This document shows positions 32,561 through 42,765 of a stretch of 64,000 bases of DNA, piece by piece. The stretch covers positions 1 to 64,000 of the forward strand of contig JAIXSQ010000007.1 of assembly GCA_027484575.1 (NCBI GenBank), written 5' to 3'. Both the position numbers and the translations under genes were made by a program. Position 1 is the stretch's first letter. The number at the start of each line of letters is the position of its first letter. Under the pieces are notes generated by a model. The model saw only the letters and a list, made by a program, of their open reading frames with translations. It ran no database searches and was not told the origin of the DNA. This stretch comes from Comamonadaceae bacterium (lineage in GTDB: Bacteria > Pseudomonadota > Gammaproteobacteria > Burkholderiales > Burkholderiaceae_C).

Positions 32561-33283
32561 ATGTACACCGCCAAAGGAACGCTGCAAGCCCCTGCCACCG
32601 CCGGCATCGAGGCCTACCTGCCGATGGTGCGCCGCACGGCCCACCGCATGATCGGCCGGCTGCCCGCCAACGTGGAGGTCGACGACCTGATCCAGGCCGG
32701 CGTGATGGGCCTGATGGAGGCGCTGGAGCGCTACGAGCAGGGCCACGGCGCGCAGTTCGAGACCTTCGCCATGCAACGCGTGCGCGGCGCGATGCTCGAC
32801 GAGCTGCGCGGCACCGACTGGGTGCCCCGCTCGGTGCGCAAGCACCAGCGCGAGATCGCCGAGGCGGTGCACGCGCTGGAGCACCAGCTGCACCGCGCGC
32901 CCACCGACGGCGAGATCGCCAAGCACCTGGGCGTCACGCTGCAGCAGTACCAGGACATGCTGCTGGACGTGCGCGGCGCCCAGCTGGTCTACACCGACGA
33001 CTACGAGGCCGACGAGGGCGAGACCCACTACCTGGACCGCCACGTGACGCCCGACGACAAGGCCGATCCCTCGGCGCAGCTGAACGACCGGCGCTTCCGC
33101 GAGGCGCTGGTGGCCGCGATCGAGGACCTGCCCGAGCGCGAGCAGTACGTGATGTCCATGTACTACGAGCACGACATGAACCTCAAGGAGATCGCCGCCG
33201 TCCTGGGCGTGACCGAGTCCCGCGTGTGCCAGCTGCACAGCCAGGCCGTGGCCCGGCTGCGCTCGCGCCTGAAGGCGTGGTGA
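32561..33283 (+). CDS. fliA: Flagellar sigma factor FliA (sigma-28)
   Basis: 240 residues. FliA directs RNA polymerase to late flagellar promoters and is held by FlgM until hook completion. Regions 2 (DDLIQAGVMGLMEALERYEQ, FETFAMQRVRGAMLDELR), 3 (APTDGEIAKHLGV) and 4 (MNLKEIAAVLGVTESRVCQLHSQAV) are present. It closes the flhB-flhA-flhF-flhG-fliA series, 21 bases after flhG. Confidence 0.98.
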   Translation: MYTAKGTLQAPATAGIEAYLPMVRRTAHRMIGRLPANVEVDDLIQAGVMGLMEALERYEQGHGAQFETFAMQRVRGAMLDELRGTDWVPRSVRKHQREIAEAVHALEHQLHRAPTDGEIAKHLGVTLQQYQDMLLDVRGAQLVYTDDYEADEGETHYLDRHVTPDDKADPSAQLNDRRFREALVAAIEDLPEREQYVMSMYYEHDMNLKEIAAVLGVTESRVCQLHSQAVARLRSRLKAW

Positions 33284-33316
33284 GCGGCCAGGTCGAGGCC
33301 TTAGGCAACTTTCCCA

Positions 33317-33343
33317 TGCAGTCGCGCCGATCGCAGCCGAAAC
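33317..33343 (+). promoter_or_regulatory. Possible sigma-28-type promoter of the first chemoreceptor
   Basis: TGCAGTCG, 11-base spacer, GCCGAAAC, about 84 bases before the ATG. The -10 is good and the -35 weak. A 7-bp hairpin (GGACCGG/CCGGTCC, 33363-33381) follows in the leader. Confidence 0.5.
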
Positions 33344-33426
33344 AACGACGAGCGACCCCTCGGGACCGGCGTCACCGGTCCTGAGCACGACACAGCCCAG
33401 ACGACGACACCAAGAAAGCACCTGCC

Positions 33427-35667
33427 ATGCAACTCGTCCTTCGACCTGCCATCGCCCTGATGGGCCGGCTGCGCCTGACCGCCAAGTTCGCCCTGGTCGG
33501 CACCATCGTGTTCGGCCTGCTGCTGGTGCTGGGGGGGCTCGCGCTGTCCCAGCTGCACGACCGGGTGCAGCTGCTGCGGGCCGAGCGTGCCGCCGTGGCC
33601 GTGATGGGCGAGGTGGTCGAGTGGAACAAGGTGCTGATCGAGAACCGCCGCATCGCGATCACCGCGGCGCCGGGCGATGCCAGCGTGCGCGACCGGCTGG
33701 CGCGGCAGGCCGCGGTGGTGGAGGCCACCCTCCAGCGGCTGGAGGCCAAGGTGGCCGCGGGCAGCGACGTGTTCGACATGGCCAAGCCCACGCGCGGCCT
33801 GCGCGAGGGCTGGGAGCGGCTGCAGAAGGAACTGGCGGCGCTGCCGCTGGACGCGGATTTCACCAAGAAGGCCTTCGCGGCCCACGCGCCCGAGTACGGA
33901 CGCCTGTACGAATACCTGCGCCTGCTGCACGGCGCCTCGGCGATGGCCTCCGAGACCGACGCCGACCTGGTCTACCTGGGCTGGGCCCTGGCCAACAACA
34001 CCCCCATGACCGCCGGCGTCAGCGTGCGCATCGCCGCCTACACCACCATGAACATCGGCCGCGGCACCATCGCGCCGGCCGACCGGGTGTTCTACGAGGT
34101 CACCGACGCGCGCCTGGCCGACACCTTCGGCGCGGTCAAGATCCTGCTGGAGAGCGCGGGCAAGGCCAACCCGGTGGCGCAGGCGGGCATCGGCGCGCCG
34201 CTGGACGCCTTCAAGACCCGCTACGGCGAGTACCTGGCCTGGGTGCGCAAGCAGTTCATCGCCGCCGAGTCGCTGGGCACGACCGCCGAGCAGGCCCAGC
34301 AGGCCGCCCAGCCCGCCATCGACGCCGCCTGGGCGCTGGTCGAGGCCAACCGCGCCACCCTGGACAGCCTGCTGGTCGAGCGCCTCGCCACGGCGGCCCT
34401 GCACCGCAACCTGGTCGGCGGCGCGCTGCTGGCCGGCATCCTGGCCTGCCTGTGGCTGTGCGCCGGCATGGCGGTGGGCGTGCGGCGCACCCTGGCCGAC
34501 GCCGGCAATGGCGTGCGTGCGATGGCCGAGGGCCGGCTGGGCCAGGTGCCCGCGCCCACCACGCGCGACGAATTCGCCGCCCTGCTGGTCGACCTGCAGA
34601 CGGCCGACCAGGCGCTGGCGCGGATGATCGCCGCCGTGCGCGACAACGCCGGCTCGGTGGCCACCGCCTCCAGCCAGATCGCCCAGGGCAACACCGACCT
34701 GTCCAGCCGCACCGAGGAACAGGCCAGCGCGCTGCAGCAGACCGCCGCCTCGATGAAGCAGCTGTCCGAGACCGTGCAGTCCAACGCCGCCAATGCGCAG
34801 CAGGGCAACCAGCTGGCCGCCGACGCCAGCGAGGTCGCCGGCCGCGGCGGCCAGGTGGTGGGCCAGGTCGTGGACACCATGAAGGGCATCCACGAGAGCA
34901 GCCGCCGCATCGCCGACATCATCGGCACCATCGACGGCATCGCCTTCCAGACCAACATCCTGGCGCTCAATGCCGCGGTGGAAGCGGCCCGCGCGGGTGA
35001 GCAGGGCCGCGGCTTTGCGGTGGTGGCCAGCGAGGTGCGCTCGCTGGCGCAGCGCAGCGCGGACGCCGCCAAGGAGATCAAGCAGCTGATCACCGACAGC
35101 GTCGGCCGTGTCGAGCAGGGCACGCAGCTGGCCGACCAGGCCGGCAGCACCATGCACGAGGTGGTGGCGGCGATCGCCCGCGTGACCGCCCTGATGGGCG
35201 AGATCAGCGCCGCCAGCCGCGAGCAGAGCGCCGGCGTCGCCCAGGTGGGTGACGCCGTGCAGCAGATGGACCAGGCCACGCAGCAGAACGCCGCGCTGGT
35301 CGAGCAGAGCGCCGCTGCCGCCGACAGCCTCAAGGCCCAGGCCCGCCAGCTGGTGCAGACCGTGGGCGTGTTCCGGCTTCCCGGCGGCGATGCCGCGCCC
35401 GCACCGGGGCTCGCGCCCGCCCCCATGCCCGCGCCGGTCCGCATCGCCGCGCCCCGCGCCGCGGCCACCGCGGCGGCTCCAGCCGCGCGCACCGCGCCGG
35501 CTCCTGCCGCGCGCCCGGCGCCGATGCCCGCCGCGACCCGCAGCCCCGCGGCCGCGGCCACCCGGCGCGCGCAGCCCACGGCGCCCGCCCCTGCCCTGCC
35601 TGCGGCCCGCCCGCAGCCGAAGGCGGCGGTGGAGGCGGCCGGCGACGACGACTGGCAGACCTTCTGA
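33427..35667 (+). CDS. Methyl-accepting chemotaxis protein 1
   Basis: 746 residues. TM1 is at about residues 18-40, a helical periplasmic sensing domain at 42-333 and TM2 at 335-358. HAMP and the signalling domain follow (about 425-640, hairpin tip [33 protein letters not shown]). A Pro/Ala/Arg linker of about 85 residues ends in DDDWQTF, an xWxxF tether for CheR/CheB. The sensing domain is not one I can name. The signalling domain is almost identical in DNA to that of the next gene. Confidence 0.95.
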   Translation: MQLVLRPAIALMGRLRLTAKFALVGTIVFGLLLVLGGLALSQLHDRVQLLRAERAAVAVMGEVVEWNKVLIENRRIAITAAPGDASVRDRLARQAAVVEATLQRLEAKVAAGSDVFDMAKPTRGLREGWERLQKELAALPLDADFTKKAFAAHAPEYGRLYEYLRLLHGASAMASETDADLVYLGWALANNTPMTAGVSVRIAAYTTMNIGRGTIAPADRVFYEVTDARLADTFGAVKILLESAGKANPVAQAGIGAPLDAFKTRYGEYLAWVRKQFIAAESLGTTAEQAQQAAQPAIDAAWALVEANRATLDSLLVERLATAALHRNLVGGALLAGILACLWLCAGMAVGVRRTLADAGNGVRAMAEGRLGQVPAPTTRDEFAALLVDLQTADQALARMIAAVRDNAGSVATASSQIAQGNTDLSSRTEEQASALQQTAASMKQLSETVQSNAANAQQGNQLAADASEVAGRGGQVVGQVVDTMKGIHESSRRIADIIGTIDGIAFQTNILALNAAVEAARAGEQGRGFAVVASEVRSLAQRSADAAKEIKQLITDSVGRVEQGTQLADQAGSTMHEVVAAIARVTALMGEISAASREQSAGVAQVGDAVQQMDQATQQNAALVEQSAAAADSLKAQARQLVQTVGVFRLPGGDAAPAPGLAPAPMPAPVRIAAPRAAATAAAPAARTAPAPAARPAPMPAATRSPAAAATRRAQPTAPAPALPAARPQPKAAVEAAGDDDWQTF
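34653..35352 (+). repeat. Direct repeat, copy A (chemoreceptor signalling domain)
   Basis: About 700 bases that align without gaps, at a constant offset of 2361, to 37014-37713. Only scattered mismatches were seen, mostly silent. It marks a recent duplication or gene conversion between the two receptors. Confidence 0.85.
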
Positions 35668-35817
35668 CCGGACGGGACGGCGCAGGGCGCGCTGAAGCGC
35701 CTGCGCCGATCCCACCCGGCCAGGGTGGCGCGCACGACGCAGCCGCCGCGGCGGCGTCGGCCGGCCCCGGCGCCGACGCGCCATGTTCCGAAGAGACAAC
35801 AACGACCCGAGCCCCCC

Positions 35818-37929
35818 ATGACACAACGCTGGATCCGCGACCTGCCGCTGCGCGGCAAGTTCCTCCTCATCGCCGCGGTGGTGACGCTGCTGTGGCTGGT
35901 GCCCGTCACGCTGCTGGTGCGCGACCAGCTGGCCGACCTGCAGGTGGCCCGCACCGAGGCCGCGGCCGTCGCGCCCGCCCGCTCCTTGCTGCAGCTGGTG
36001 CGGCTGACCCAGAAGCACCGCGGGCTGAGCGCCCAGTGGCTGGGTGGCGTGGAGGCGGCCGGCGCCAACCGCGCGCAGCGCGAGAAGGACATCGAGGCCG
36101 CCTGGGCCGCCACCGCCGCGGCCCTGCAGCAGGCCGGTGAAGCCGGCCTGGCCGAGCGGCTGGCCACCCTGGCCGGCGACTGGAAGCCGCTGCCGGCGGC
36201 CGTCGCCGCGCGCCAGGTGCCCGCGGCGGAGAGCTTCAGCCGCCACACCGCCATGGTGCAGGCGCAGCTGGACCTGCTCAAGGACCTGTCGCAGGCCTCG
36301 GGCATCGCCCGCCACCCGGTGCCCCACGGCTTCTACCTGCAGGCGGCCGTGCTCGACCACATGCCGGCGGCGGCCGAGATGTTCGGCCAGCTGCGCGCAC
36401 GCGGCAGCCTGCTGCTGGCCCGCGGCGAGATCGGCAGCGTCGAGCGCGCCAAGCTGGAGGCGCTGGCCGAGCTCGGGCGGGTGCGCAACGCGCAGGCCCA
36501 TGCCCTGCTCGAGCGCGCCGCCCAGGCCGATGCCCGCGCGCATGCCTCGGTCGCCGAGCCGCAGGCCGCGGCCGCCCGCGAGATCCAGTCGGTGCTCAAG
36601 CTGGCCAAGGACGAGATCCTGGAAGCCTCGACGCTGCAGTACGAGCCCGCGGCCTGGTTCGCCGCCACCACCAAGGCGATCGACAGCCAGTTCGCGCTGA
36701 TCGACGCCGGCATGGCGCAACTGGAGCGCGACCTGCGCGCGTCGGTCGACGTGACCGGCACCCGCATGGCCGTGGTGTGCGGCCTGCTGCTGGCCCTGGC
36801 CGTCCTGGGCGGCTGGCTGCTGGCGACGGTCGCGCGCCAGACCCGCGGCTCGCTGATGCAGGCACTGGACGTGGCCGAGGCCGTGGGCGCCGGCCGGCTC
36901 GACGTGGCCATCCGCGCCGACGGCCGGGACGAGGCCGGGCAGCTGCTCGATGCCCTGGCCCGCATGGCGGCGCAGCTGCGCAGCGTGGTGCAGCAGGTGC
37001 GCCACAACGCCGACTCGGTGGCCACCGCCAGCGGCCAGATCGCCCAGGGCAACACCGACCTGTCCAGCCGCACCGAGGAGCAGGCCAGCGCGCTGCAGCA
37101 GACCGCCGCCTCGATGAAGCAGCTGTCCGAGACCGTACAGTCCAACGCCGCCAATGCCGAGCAGGGCAACCAGCTGGCCGCCGACGCCAGCGAGGTCGCC
37201 GGCCGCGGCGGCCAGGTGGTGGGCCAGGTGGTGGACACGATGAAGGGCATCCACGAGAGCAGCCGCCGCATCGCCGACATCATCGGCACCATCGACGGCA
37301 TCGCCTTCCAGACCAACATCCTGGCGCTCAATGCGGCGGTTGAAGCCGCCCGCGCCGGTGAGCAGGGCCGCGGTTTCGCGGTCGTGGCCAGCGAGGTGCG
37401 CTCGCTGGCCCAGCGCAGCGCCGACGCCGCCAAGGAGATCAAGCAGCTGATCACCGACAGCGTGGGCCGCGTCGAGCAGGGCACGCACCTGGCCGACCAG
37501 GCCGGCGCGACCATGCACGAGGTCGTCGAGGCCATCGCCCGGGTGAATGCGCTCATGGCCGGCATCAGTGCCGCCAGCCGCGAGCAGAGCGCCGGCGTGG
37601 CGCAGGTGGGCGAGGCGGTCCAGCAGATGGACCAGGCCACGCAGCAGAACGCCGCGCTGGTCGAGCAGAGCGCCGCCGCCGCCGACAGCCTCAAGTCCCA
37701 GGCCCGCCAACTGGTCGAGGCGGTGGCCGCCTTCCGGCTGGTCGAGGGCGAGGCCGGCCCGCTCGCGGCCGCCGCCCCGCTGCCGCCGCCCCTGCCCGCC
37801 GTGCCGGTGCCGCGCGCCATGCCGGCGGCAACTCCGCGCGCGGCGGCGGCCCCGGCGCGCAGCGCGGCCGCCCCGGTGGCCCCGGTGGCCGCCAAGGCGG
37901 GCGCCGACGACGACTGGCAGACCTTCTGA
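35818..37929 (+). CDS. Methyl-accepting chemotaxis protein 2 with NIT-type sensing domain
   Basis: 703 residues from ATG 35818. TM1 is at about 13-35. The periplasmic domain matches the nitrate/nitrite-sensing (NIT) pattern ([20 protein letters not shown] and a long helical bundle), followed by TM2 (about 318-340), HAMP and a signalling domain near-identical to receptor 1. It also ends in DDDWQTF. The NIT call suggests a nitrate- or nitrite-like ligand but is not proof. No clear sigma-28 element was found in the 150 bases upstream. Confidence 0.93.
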   Translation: MTQRWIRDLPLRGKFLLIAAVVTLLWLVPVTLLVRDQLADLQVARTEAAAVAPARSLLQLVRLTQKHRGLSAQWLGGVEAAGANRAQREKDIEAAWAATAAALQQAGEAGLAERLATLAGDWKPLPAAVAARQVPAAESFSRHTAMVQAQLDLLKDLSQASGIARHPVPHGFYLQAAVLDHMPAAAEMFGQLRARGSLLLARGEIGSVERAKLEALAELGRVRNAQAHALLERAAQADARAHASVAEPQAAAAREIQSVLKLAKDEILEASTLQYEPAAWFAATTKAIDSQFALIDAGMAQLERDLRASVDVTGTRMAVVCGLLLALAVLGGWLLATVARQTRGSLMQALDVAEAVGAGRLDVAIRADGRDEAGQLLDALARMAAQLRSVVQQVRHNADSVATASGQIAQGNTDLSSRTEEQASALQQTAASMKQLSETVQSNAANAEQGNQLAADASEVAGRGGQVVGQVVDTMKGIHESSRRIADIIGTIDGIAFQTNILALNAAVEAARAGEQGRGFAVVASEVRSLAQRSADAAKEIKQLITDSVGRVEQGTHLADQAGATMHEVVEAIARVNALMAGISAASREQSAGVAQVGEAVQQMDQATQQNAALVEQSAAAADSLKSQARQLVEAVAAFRLVEGEAGPLAAAAPLPPPLPAVPVPRAMPAATPRAAAAPARSAAAPVAPVAAKAGADDDWQTF
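37014..37713 (+). repeat. Direct repeat, copy B (chemoreceptor signalling domain)
   Basis: The partner of 34653-35352 at a constant offset of 2361 bases. The flanking sensing domains and C-terminal linkers differ, so only the output module is shared. Confidence 0.85.
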
Positions 37930-38054
37930 GCGGCGGCAGGCTGCGGCCTGCGCCGACAGCCAGGCGGCGTGGCGGGCCGACAGCGCCCGCCACCGCCGCC
38001 GGCCACCCTGCTCCACCGAGGACGGCGCCCCGCGGTCCTGGCACAGGAGCAGCC

Positions 38055-38372
38055 ATGGCCGAGATGAACGGCGACGACAACCCCACCCTGGATCCCCCCA
38101 AGCCGGCCCGCACCACCGGAGCGGCCGTCGGCGCCACCGCCGGCGCCGCCACCGGTGCGGCGGCAGGCATCGCCGGCGGCCCCGTGGGCGCAGCCATCGG
38201 TGCCGTGGCTGGCGCCGTGCTGGGCGCCACCGCAGGGCTGGCCGCCAGCGGCGACGACAGCGCGCCGGGCCCGTCGACGCCGGCCGCCACCAGCAGCGGC
38301 CCCCGCGCCGAAGGCGGCGGCAACGACGATCGGCCCGACGGGCGGGATCAGGCCGGCGCGCGCTCCGCCTGA
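38055..38372 (+). CDS. Small glycine-zipper protein
   Basis: 105 residues. A central stretch (about 20-66) alternates Gly, Ala and Thr at four-residue spacing (GAAVGATAGAATGAAAG, GPVGAAIGAVAGAVLGATAG), the glycine-zipper pattern of membrane-inserting or oligomerising helices. Both ends are polar and disordered. There is no signal peptide. The 3' end overlaps the converging sensor kinase by 25 bases. Function unknown. Confidence 0.7.
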   Translation: MAEMNGDDNPTLDPPKPARTTGAAVGATAGAATGAAAGIAGGPVGAAIGAVAGAVLGATAGLAASGDDSAPGPSTPAATSSGPRAEGGGNDDRPDGRDQAGARSA

Positions 38373-39760
38373 CCGCGCCGGCCGGCGCCGTCCAGGCGCG
38401 GCTGCCGGCCCAGCGTGAAGGCGATCCGTGCGCCGCCGCCGGGGCGCAGGCTGGCCCGCACCTGGCCGCCATGCTGCTCGACCAGCCGGCGCACGATGGC
38501 CAGGCCCACGCCCGAGCCTTCGAACTCCTGGGCGCCGTGCGCGCGGTGGAACAGGTCGAACAGGCGCTCGGCCTGGTCGGCCTGGAAGCCCGGGCCGTTG
38601 TCGGCCACCTCGAACAGCGGCACGCCGTCGGGCTGCTCGCTGCGCCACACCTCGACCAGCGGCTGCTCGACGCCGATGCTGAACTTGCAGGCATTGCCCA
38701 GCAGGTTGTCGAACACCTGCCGCAGCATCATCTCGTCGCCGCGCACCGGGCCCAGCGGCGCCACCGCGAAGCGCACCTGCGGCCAGCGCACCTGCAGGTC
38801 GGCCACCACGTCGGCCACCACGCCGTCCAGCGGCACCAGGCCGGGCTGCCAGTCCAGCTGCTGGGCCCGCGTGTAGTCGAGCAGCCGGTCGAGCATGGAC
38901 AACAGCCAGCGGGCATTGCGTCCGATCCGGGCCGCCAGGTGGCGGTCGCGCTCGTCCAGGCCGGGGCGCTGGCCCAGCACGTCGGCGTAGCCCGCCATGG
39001 CCAGCACCGGGGTGCGCAGGTCGTGCGAGACGGAGTGCACGATCAGGCCCATGTCGCGGGCGCTGCCCTGCAGTTCGCGGGTGCGCTCCTCGACGCGCGC
39101 CTCGAGCTGGTCGGCCTGGGCCTGCACGACCTGCAGGCGCGCCTCGCGCTCGCGCAAGGCGTCCTGCTCCAGCCGCACCGAGCGCTCGCGCAGGTCGTCC
39201 AGGTCCTGCCGCACCAGGGTCGTGCCCAGCAGCAGCAGCACCAGCATCGTGGCCAGGGTGACGAACTCGTTGAACGGGTGCACCACCAGCTGCGGCTGCA
39301 CGTTCCAGTGCAGCAGCGACCAGCCCAGGGCGCCGTAGCCCAGCAGCGCGGCCAGCGACAGGCCCGCCGCCGCGCGGAAGCCCAGGGTCACGGCGCAGAA
39401 GCTCACGCCCACCAGCAGGCTGCCGCCCTGGGCCACGCCGATGCGCGCGGTCAGCCAGTACAGCAGCAGGCTGGGCAGCACCATCAGGATGGCCGAGGCC
39501 AGCACCACCAGCCGCACGCGGCGGCCGCGCTGCAGGCGGCGGCGCAGCAGTTCGAGCGACAGCGTGGTGACCAGCGCCGTGCCCGGCGTGAAGGTGCTGC
39601 GGGTGTAGCCGGCGCCCAGGATGACCAGGTAGGCCAGCAGGACGAAGGCCACGGTCAGGCCGATCAGGTCGCTGGCCAGCCCGGCGATGCGGCTGTCCTC
39701 GTCGTCGACCAGCCACGCCGGCGGCGGGAACAGGCGCCGCACGAGGGGTCGGATCTGCAT
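38348..39760 (-). CDS. Membrane-bound sensor histidine kinase
   Basis: 470 residues from ATG 39760; a TTG three codons upstream is less likely. Five or six membrane helices occupy residues 25-185 with little outside the bilayer, so the stimulus is probably sensed in the membrane. A coiled coil (RLEQDALREREARLQVVQAQ) leads to HisKA with His246 in SVSHDLRTP, then an HATPase (VADNGPGF, GSGVGLAIV). No receiver is attached and no regulator gene is adjacent. It converges on the glycine-zipper gene. Confidence 0.88.
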   Translation of the reverse strand: MQIRPLVRRLFPPPAWLVDDEDSRIAGLASDLIGLTVAFVLLAYLVILGAGYTRSTFTPGTALVTTLSLELLRRRLQRGRRVRLVVLASAILMVLPSLLLYWLTARIGVAQGGSLLVGVSFCAVTLGFRAAAGLSLAALLGYGALGWSLLHWNVQPQLVVHPFNEFVTLATMLVLLLLGTTLVRQDLDDLRERSVRLEQDALREREARLQVVQAQADQLEARVEERTRELQGSARDMGLIVHSVSHDLRTPVLAMAGYADVLGQRPGLDERDRHLAARIGRNARWLLSMLDRLLDYTRAQQLDWQPGLVPLDGVVADVVADLQVRWPQVRFAVAPLGPVRGDEMMLRQVFDNLLGNACKFSIGVEQPLVEVWRSEQPDGVPLFEVADNGPGFQADQAERLFDLFHRAHGAQEFEGSGVGLAIVRRLVEQHGGQVRASLRPGGGARIAFTLGRQPRLDGAGRRGQAERAPA

Positions 39761-39875
39761 GGGGGACAACGCGTGGACTGCGGTTGAGCTGGGGAGGGCG
39801 ACCCATTGTGTCAGCCGTGGCGCTGCCGCGCCATGCCCCGGCGCCAGGGGCCCGCAACCGGCCCCGGCCCGGGGC

Positions 39876-40235
39876 TCAGGGCGCCTCGGTGCGCACCGAC
39901 AGCGGCTCCAGCGTGGCGGGGTCCAGCTCGATGCGCAGCAGCCGGGCCACCGGGCCGCTGGGCAGCTCGCGCGGGACCTGGCTGCGTTCGGGGTAGACGT
40001 TGCCCAGCAGCGGCCCCTCGCGCGGATGCCGCACCACCGGCAGCCAGCTGACCACCGGGCGCGGCTTGCGCCGGAACCGCAGGCCGGGCGCCGCCCGCAC
40101 CAGCGTGGCCACGGCCACGCCGGGGTCCATGTCGGTCCAGCCGTCCTCGTTGGGCGTGACCTGCACCACCTCGCCGTCCAGGACGGCCCGGATCAGCTCG
40201 GCATTGGGGACGGCGGGGGACGGCTCGGGTTCCAT
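39876..40235 (-). CDS. Hypothetical protein
   Basis: 119 residues from ATG 40235. I do not recognise it. It is a soluble, Pro-rich protein with a central segment (DGWTDMDPGVAVATLVRAAPGLRFRRKPRP split by charged turns) and no cysteines. It follows the trehalose synthase gene on the same strand after 87 bases and could be co-transcribed with it. Codon use is normal for the region. Confidence 0.6.
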   Translation of the reverse strand: MEPEPSPAVPNAELIRAVLDGEVVQVTPNEDGWTDMDPGVAVATLVRAAPGLRFRRKPRPVVSWLPVVRHPREGPLLGNVYPERSQVPRELPSGPVARLLRIELDPATLEPLSVRTEAP

Positions 40236-40322
40236 GCGCCGCGATGGTGGGCCAGCGACGCGCCGCCCGGCGCGCCGCCGCAACGCCTCGAAGCACTCCT
40301 TGCGTCCGGATGCCGGCCGCGT

Positions 40323-42569
40323 TCACGCCGCCCGGGCGTCGCTGTGCCGGCGCAGCCGCTGGGACACCCGCTCGCGCAGGCGCCAGCGGGCCGCGTCGGT
40401 CAGCATGTGGCCGGCCCAGCGGTAGACGTTGTATTCCTGGACCGCGCTGCGCAGCGCCGCCATGCGCTCGCGCTGCTCGGCCGCCGGCATGGTCAGCGCC
40501 CGGTGCAGCGCATCGGCCACCTCCTCCACGTGGTAGGGATTGACCACCAGCGCCTCGGCCAGCTCGCGCGCGGCGCCGGCATAGCGGCTGAGCACCAGCA
40601 CGCCCTGCTCGTCGTCGCGGGCGGCCACGAACTCCTTGCACACCAGGTTCATGCCGTCGTGCAGGCTGGTGACCACGCAGGCGTCGGCGGCCCGGTACAG
40701 CCGCTGCACCGCCTCGGGCCCGTGGTGCTGCGCCAGCAGACGCACCGGCGCATGCCCGCCGGTGGAAAAGCGCTGGTTGATCCGCTCGGCCACCGCATGG
40801 ATGCGCTGCTGGAAGGCCTGGTACTCCTCCAGCTCGCCGCGGGTGGGCGCGGCCACCTGCACGAAGGTGAAGCGGCCCTGCCATTGCGGATGCTTTTCCA
40901 GCAGCCGCTCGACCGCGTGCAGCCGCTCGAGGATGCCCTTGGTGTAGTCGAAGCGGTCCACGCCCACGGCGATGCGGTGGTGCGCGGGGATGCCCAGCTG
41001 GGCGCCCAGCGCGCGCCGGCAGTCGGCGGGCGAGGCCCAGCCGCCCTGCTCCGCCGCCGTCGGCCAGGCGATGGAGATCGGGTAGGCCTCCACCAGCGTC
41101 TGCTCGCCGCGGAACGACACCGAGGAATGCTCGTGCTCGATGCGCGCCTCGAGGTTGCGGTCCACCGTCTCCAGGAAGTTCTTGCAGTGCCCCGGCGTGT
41201 GGAAGCCCATGATCGTGGAGCCCAGCATTCCCTCCAGCAGCTCCTGGGTCCAGGGGCAGATGCCGAAGGACTCGGGGTTGGGCCAGGGGATGTGCCAGAA
41301 GGTCAGGATGGTCGCGCGCGGCAGCCGGCGCCGCACCATGGCCGGCAGCAGGGCGAAGTGGTAGTCCTGCACCAGCACCACCGGGTCGTCGCTGCGGGCC
41401 TCGGCCACCACCGCGTCGGCGAACAGCTGGTTGACCGCCTTGTAGGCCTCCCAGTCGGACTCGCGGAACACCGGCCGCACGTGGGCCACGTGGCACAGCG
41501 GCCACAGGCCCTCGTTGGCGAAGCCGTAGTAGTAGCCCTGCTCCTGCTGCGGCGTCAGCCACAGGCGCCGAAGCCGGTACTCGGACTGCCCCGGCGGCAG
41601 CGCCACGCGGTCGTGCCGGTCCACCGTGTCGCGGTCGGCGCTGCCGCTGCCGTGCGCGATCCAGGTGCCCGAGCAGGCGCGCATCACGGGTTCGACCGCC
41701 GTCACCAGGCCGCTGGCCGGCCGCCGCACCACCACCTCGCCGCGCGCGTCGCGGTCGTGGATGTAGGGCTCGCGGTTGGACACGACGATCACCTCGTCGC
41801 CGCGCAACTGGCTGCGCAGCAGGGCCTGCAGCCGCGGCGCATCCCAGCCGCCCTCGTGCACGCGGCTGCGCCGCAGCTGGTCGTCCAGGTCGCGCAGCCG
41901 CTCGCGCAGTTCGGTGGCGATCGGCTCGAGCTCGGGCGACGGCGGCGCCATCGGCCGCAGCAGGCCCTCGCCGCGCAGCAGCGCCCGGGTGCCGCGGATC
42001 CAGCCGCGCCAGCTCAGCTGGGCCACCACCATGGTCACCAACGCCATCAGCACGCCCAGCCCGGTGACCAGCGCCACCAGCCAGCGCCGCGTGTCCTGGC
42101 TGCGGCGGTCGATGAAGCTCAGGTCGTGCAGCAGCACCAGGTGCCCCGTGGGCCCGGCCTCGGCCTGCACCGGATGCATGCTCAGGTGCACCGGCCCGCC
42201 CTCGATGCGCAGCCGCGGCTCGGGCTCGGCCGCCACCCGCGCCGCCTCCTCGCAGTCCAGGCTGGGGGGCATCAGCAGTGTGCGCACGGCCATGCGGCCG
42301 TCGGGCGCGCACCAGCCCATGGCGACCAGGCGCTCGTCCTGCACGGTGCGGCCGAACAGCGCCTGCAAGCGCCGCAGGTTCGCGTCCTGCACCGCCTGCG
42401 CGACGCTCTCGGACATGGAGTTGGCCACCAGCGCGCCGCGCAGGTTCAGGTCGCGCGCGAACCAGCGCAGCGTGAGGCGGTCCATCACCGGCACCGCCAG
42501 CCACGCGGCGGCGGCCAGGACCAGCACCAGGGGGACCAGGAATCGCAGTTGCAGGGGGAGTGACTTCAT
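40323..42569 (-). CDS. otsA: Trehalose-6-phosphate synthase (GT20) with N-terminal sensor-like membrane domain
   Basis: 748 residues, far longer than soluble OtsA (about 470). TM1 (9-27), an extracytoplasmic stretch (28-160), TM2 (163-184) and a HAMP-like helical linker (185-250) precede the catalytic domain, which begins near 258 (VIVVSNREPYIHD). GT20 landmarks follow: VQDYHFALLP, FWHIPWPNPE, VGVDRFDYTKGI and SLHDGMNLVCKEF. It should make trehalose 6-phosphate from a nucleotide-glucose and glucose 6-phosphate at the inner membrane. GAAGG precedes the ATG. No otsB phosphatase is nearby. Confidence 0.9.
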   Translation of the reverse strand: MKSLPLQLRFLVPLVLVLAAAAWLAVPVMDRLTLRWFARDLNLRGALVANSMSESVAQAVQDANLRRLQALFGRTVQDERLVAMGWCAPDGRMAVRTLLMPPSLDCEEAARVAAEPEPRLRIEGGPVHLSMHPVQAEAGPTGHLVLLHDLSFIDRRSQDTRRWLVALVTGLGVLMALVTMVVAQLSWRGWIRGTRALLRGEGLLRPMAPPSPELEPIATELRERLRDLDDQLRRSRVHEGGWDAPRLQALLRSQLRGDEVIVVSNREPYIHDRDARGEVVVRRPASGLVTAVEPVMRACSGTWIAHGSGSADRDTVDRHDRVALPPGQSEYRLRRLWLTPQQEQGYYYGFANEGLWPLCHVAHVRPVFRESDWEAYKAVNQLFADAVVAEARSDDPVVLVQDYHFALLPAMVRRRLPRATILTFWHIPWPNPESFGICPWTQELLEGMLGSTIMGFHTPGHCKNFLETVDRNLEARIEHEHSSVSFRGEQTLVEAYPISIAWPTAAEQGGWASPADCRRALGAQLGIPAHHRIAVGVDRFDYTKGILERLHAVERLLEKHPQWQGRFTFVQVAAPTRGELEEYQAFQQRIHAVAERINQRFSTGGHAPVRLLAQHHGPEAVQRLYRAADACVVTSLHDGMNLVCKEFVAARDDEQGVLVLSRYAGAARELAEALVVNPYHVEEVADALHRALTMPAAEQRERMAALRSAVQEYNVYRWAGHMLTDAARWRLRERVSQRLRRHSDARAA

Positions 42570-42765
42570 CGTGCCTTCGTGCGGGCCCGCAGGCCCGGGA
42601 ACCCGCCCCTGCGGCGGGGAAGGCGGATTCTGGCGAGGAACACCGCGCGCCGGAGCGCGACAGTGCAACCGCAAGCAACCTTCAACCCGACGTTGGAGCG
42701 CGGCCGCGGGTTGTTCGGCCGGCCGCCAGCACGCGCGGCGGGCGGGGCCTAGGATCCGCCCGCCC

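Noticed and set aside
33363-33381. Hairpin GGACCGG/CCGGTCC after fliA as a terminator.
   Set aside because: No T-run, and it lies downstream of the proposed chemoreceptor promoter, so it is more likely a leader structure. Not listed separately.
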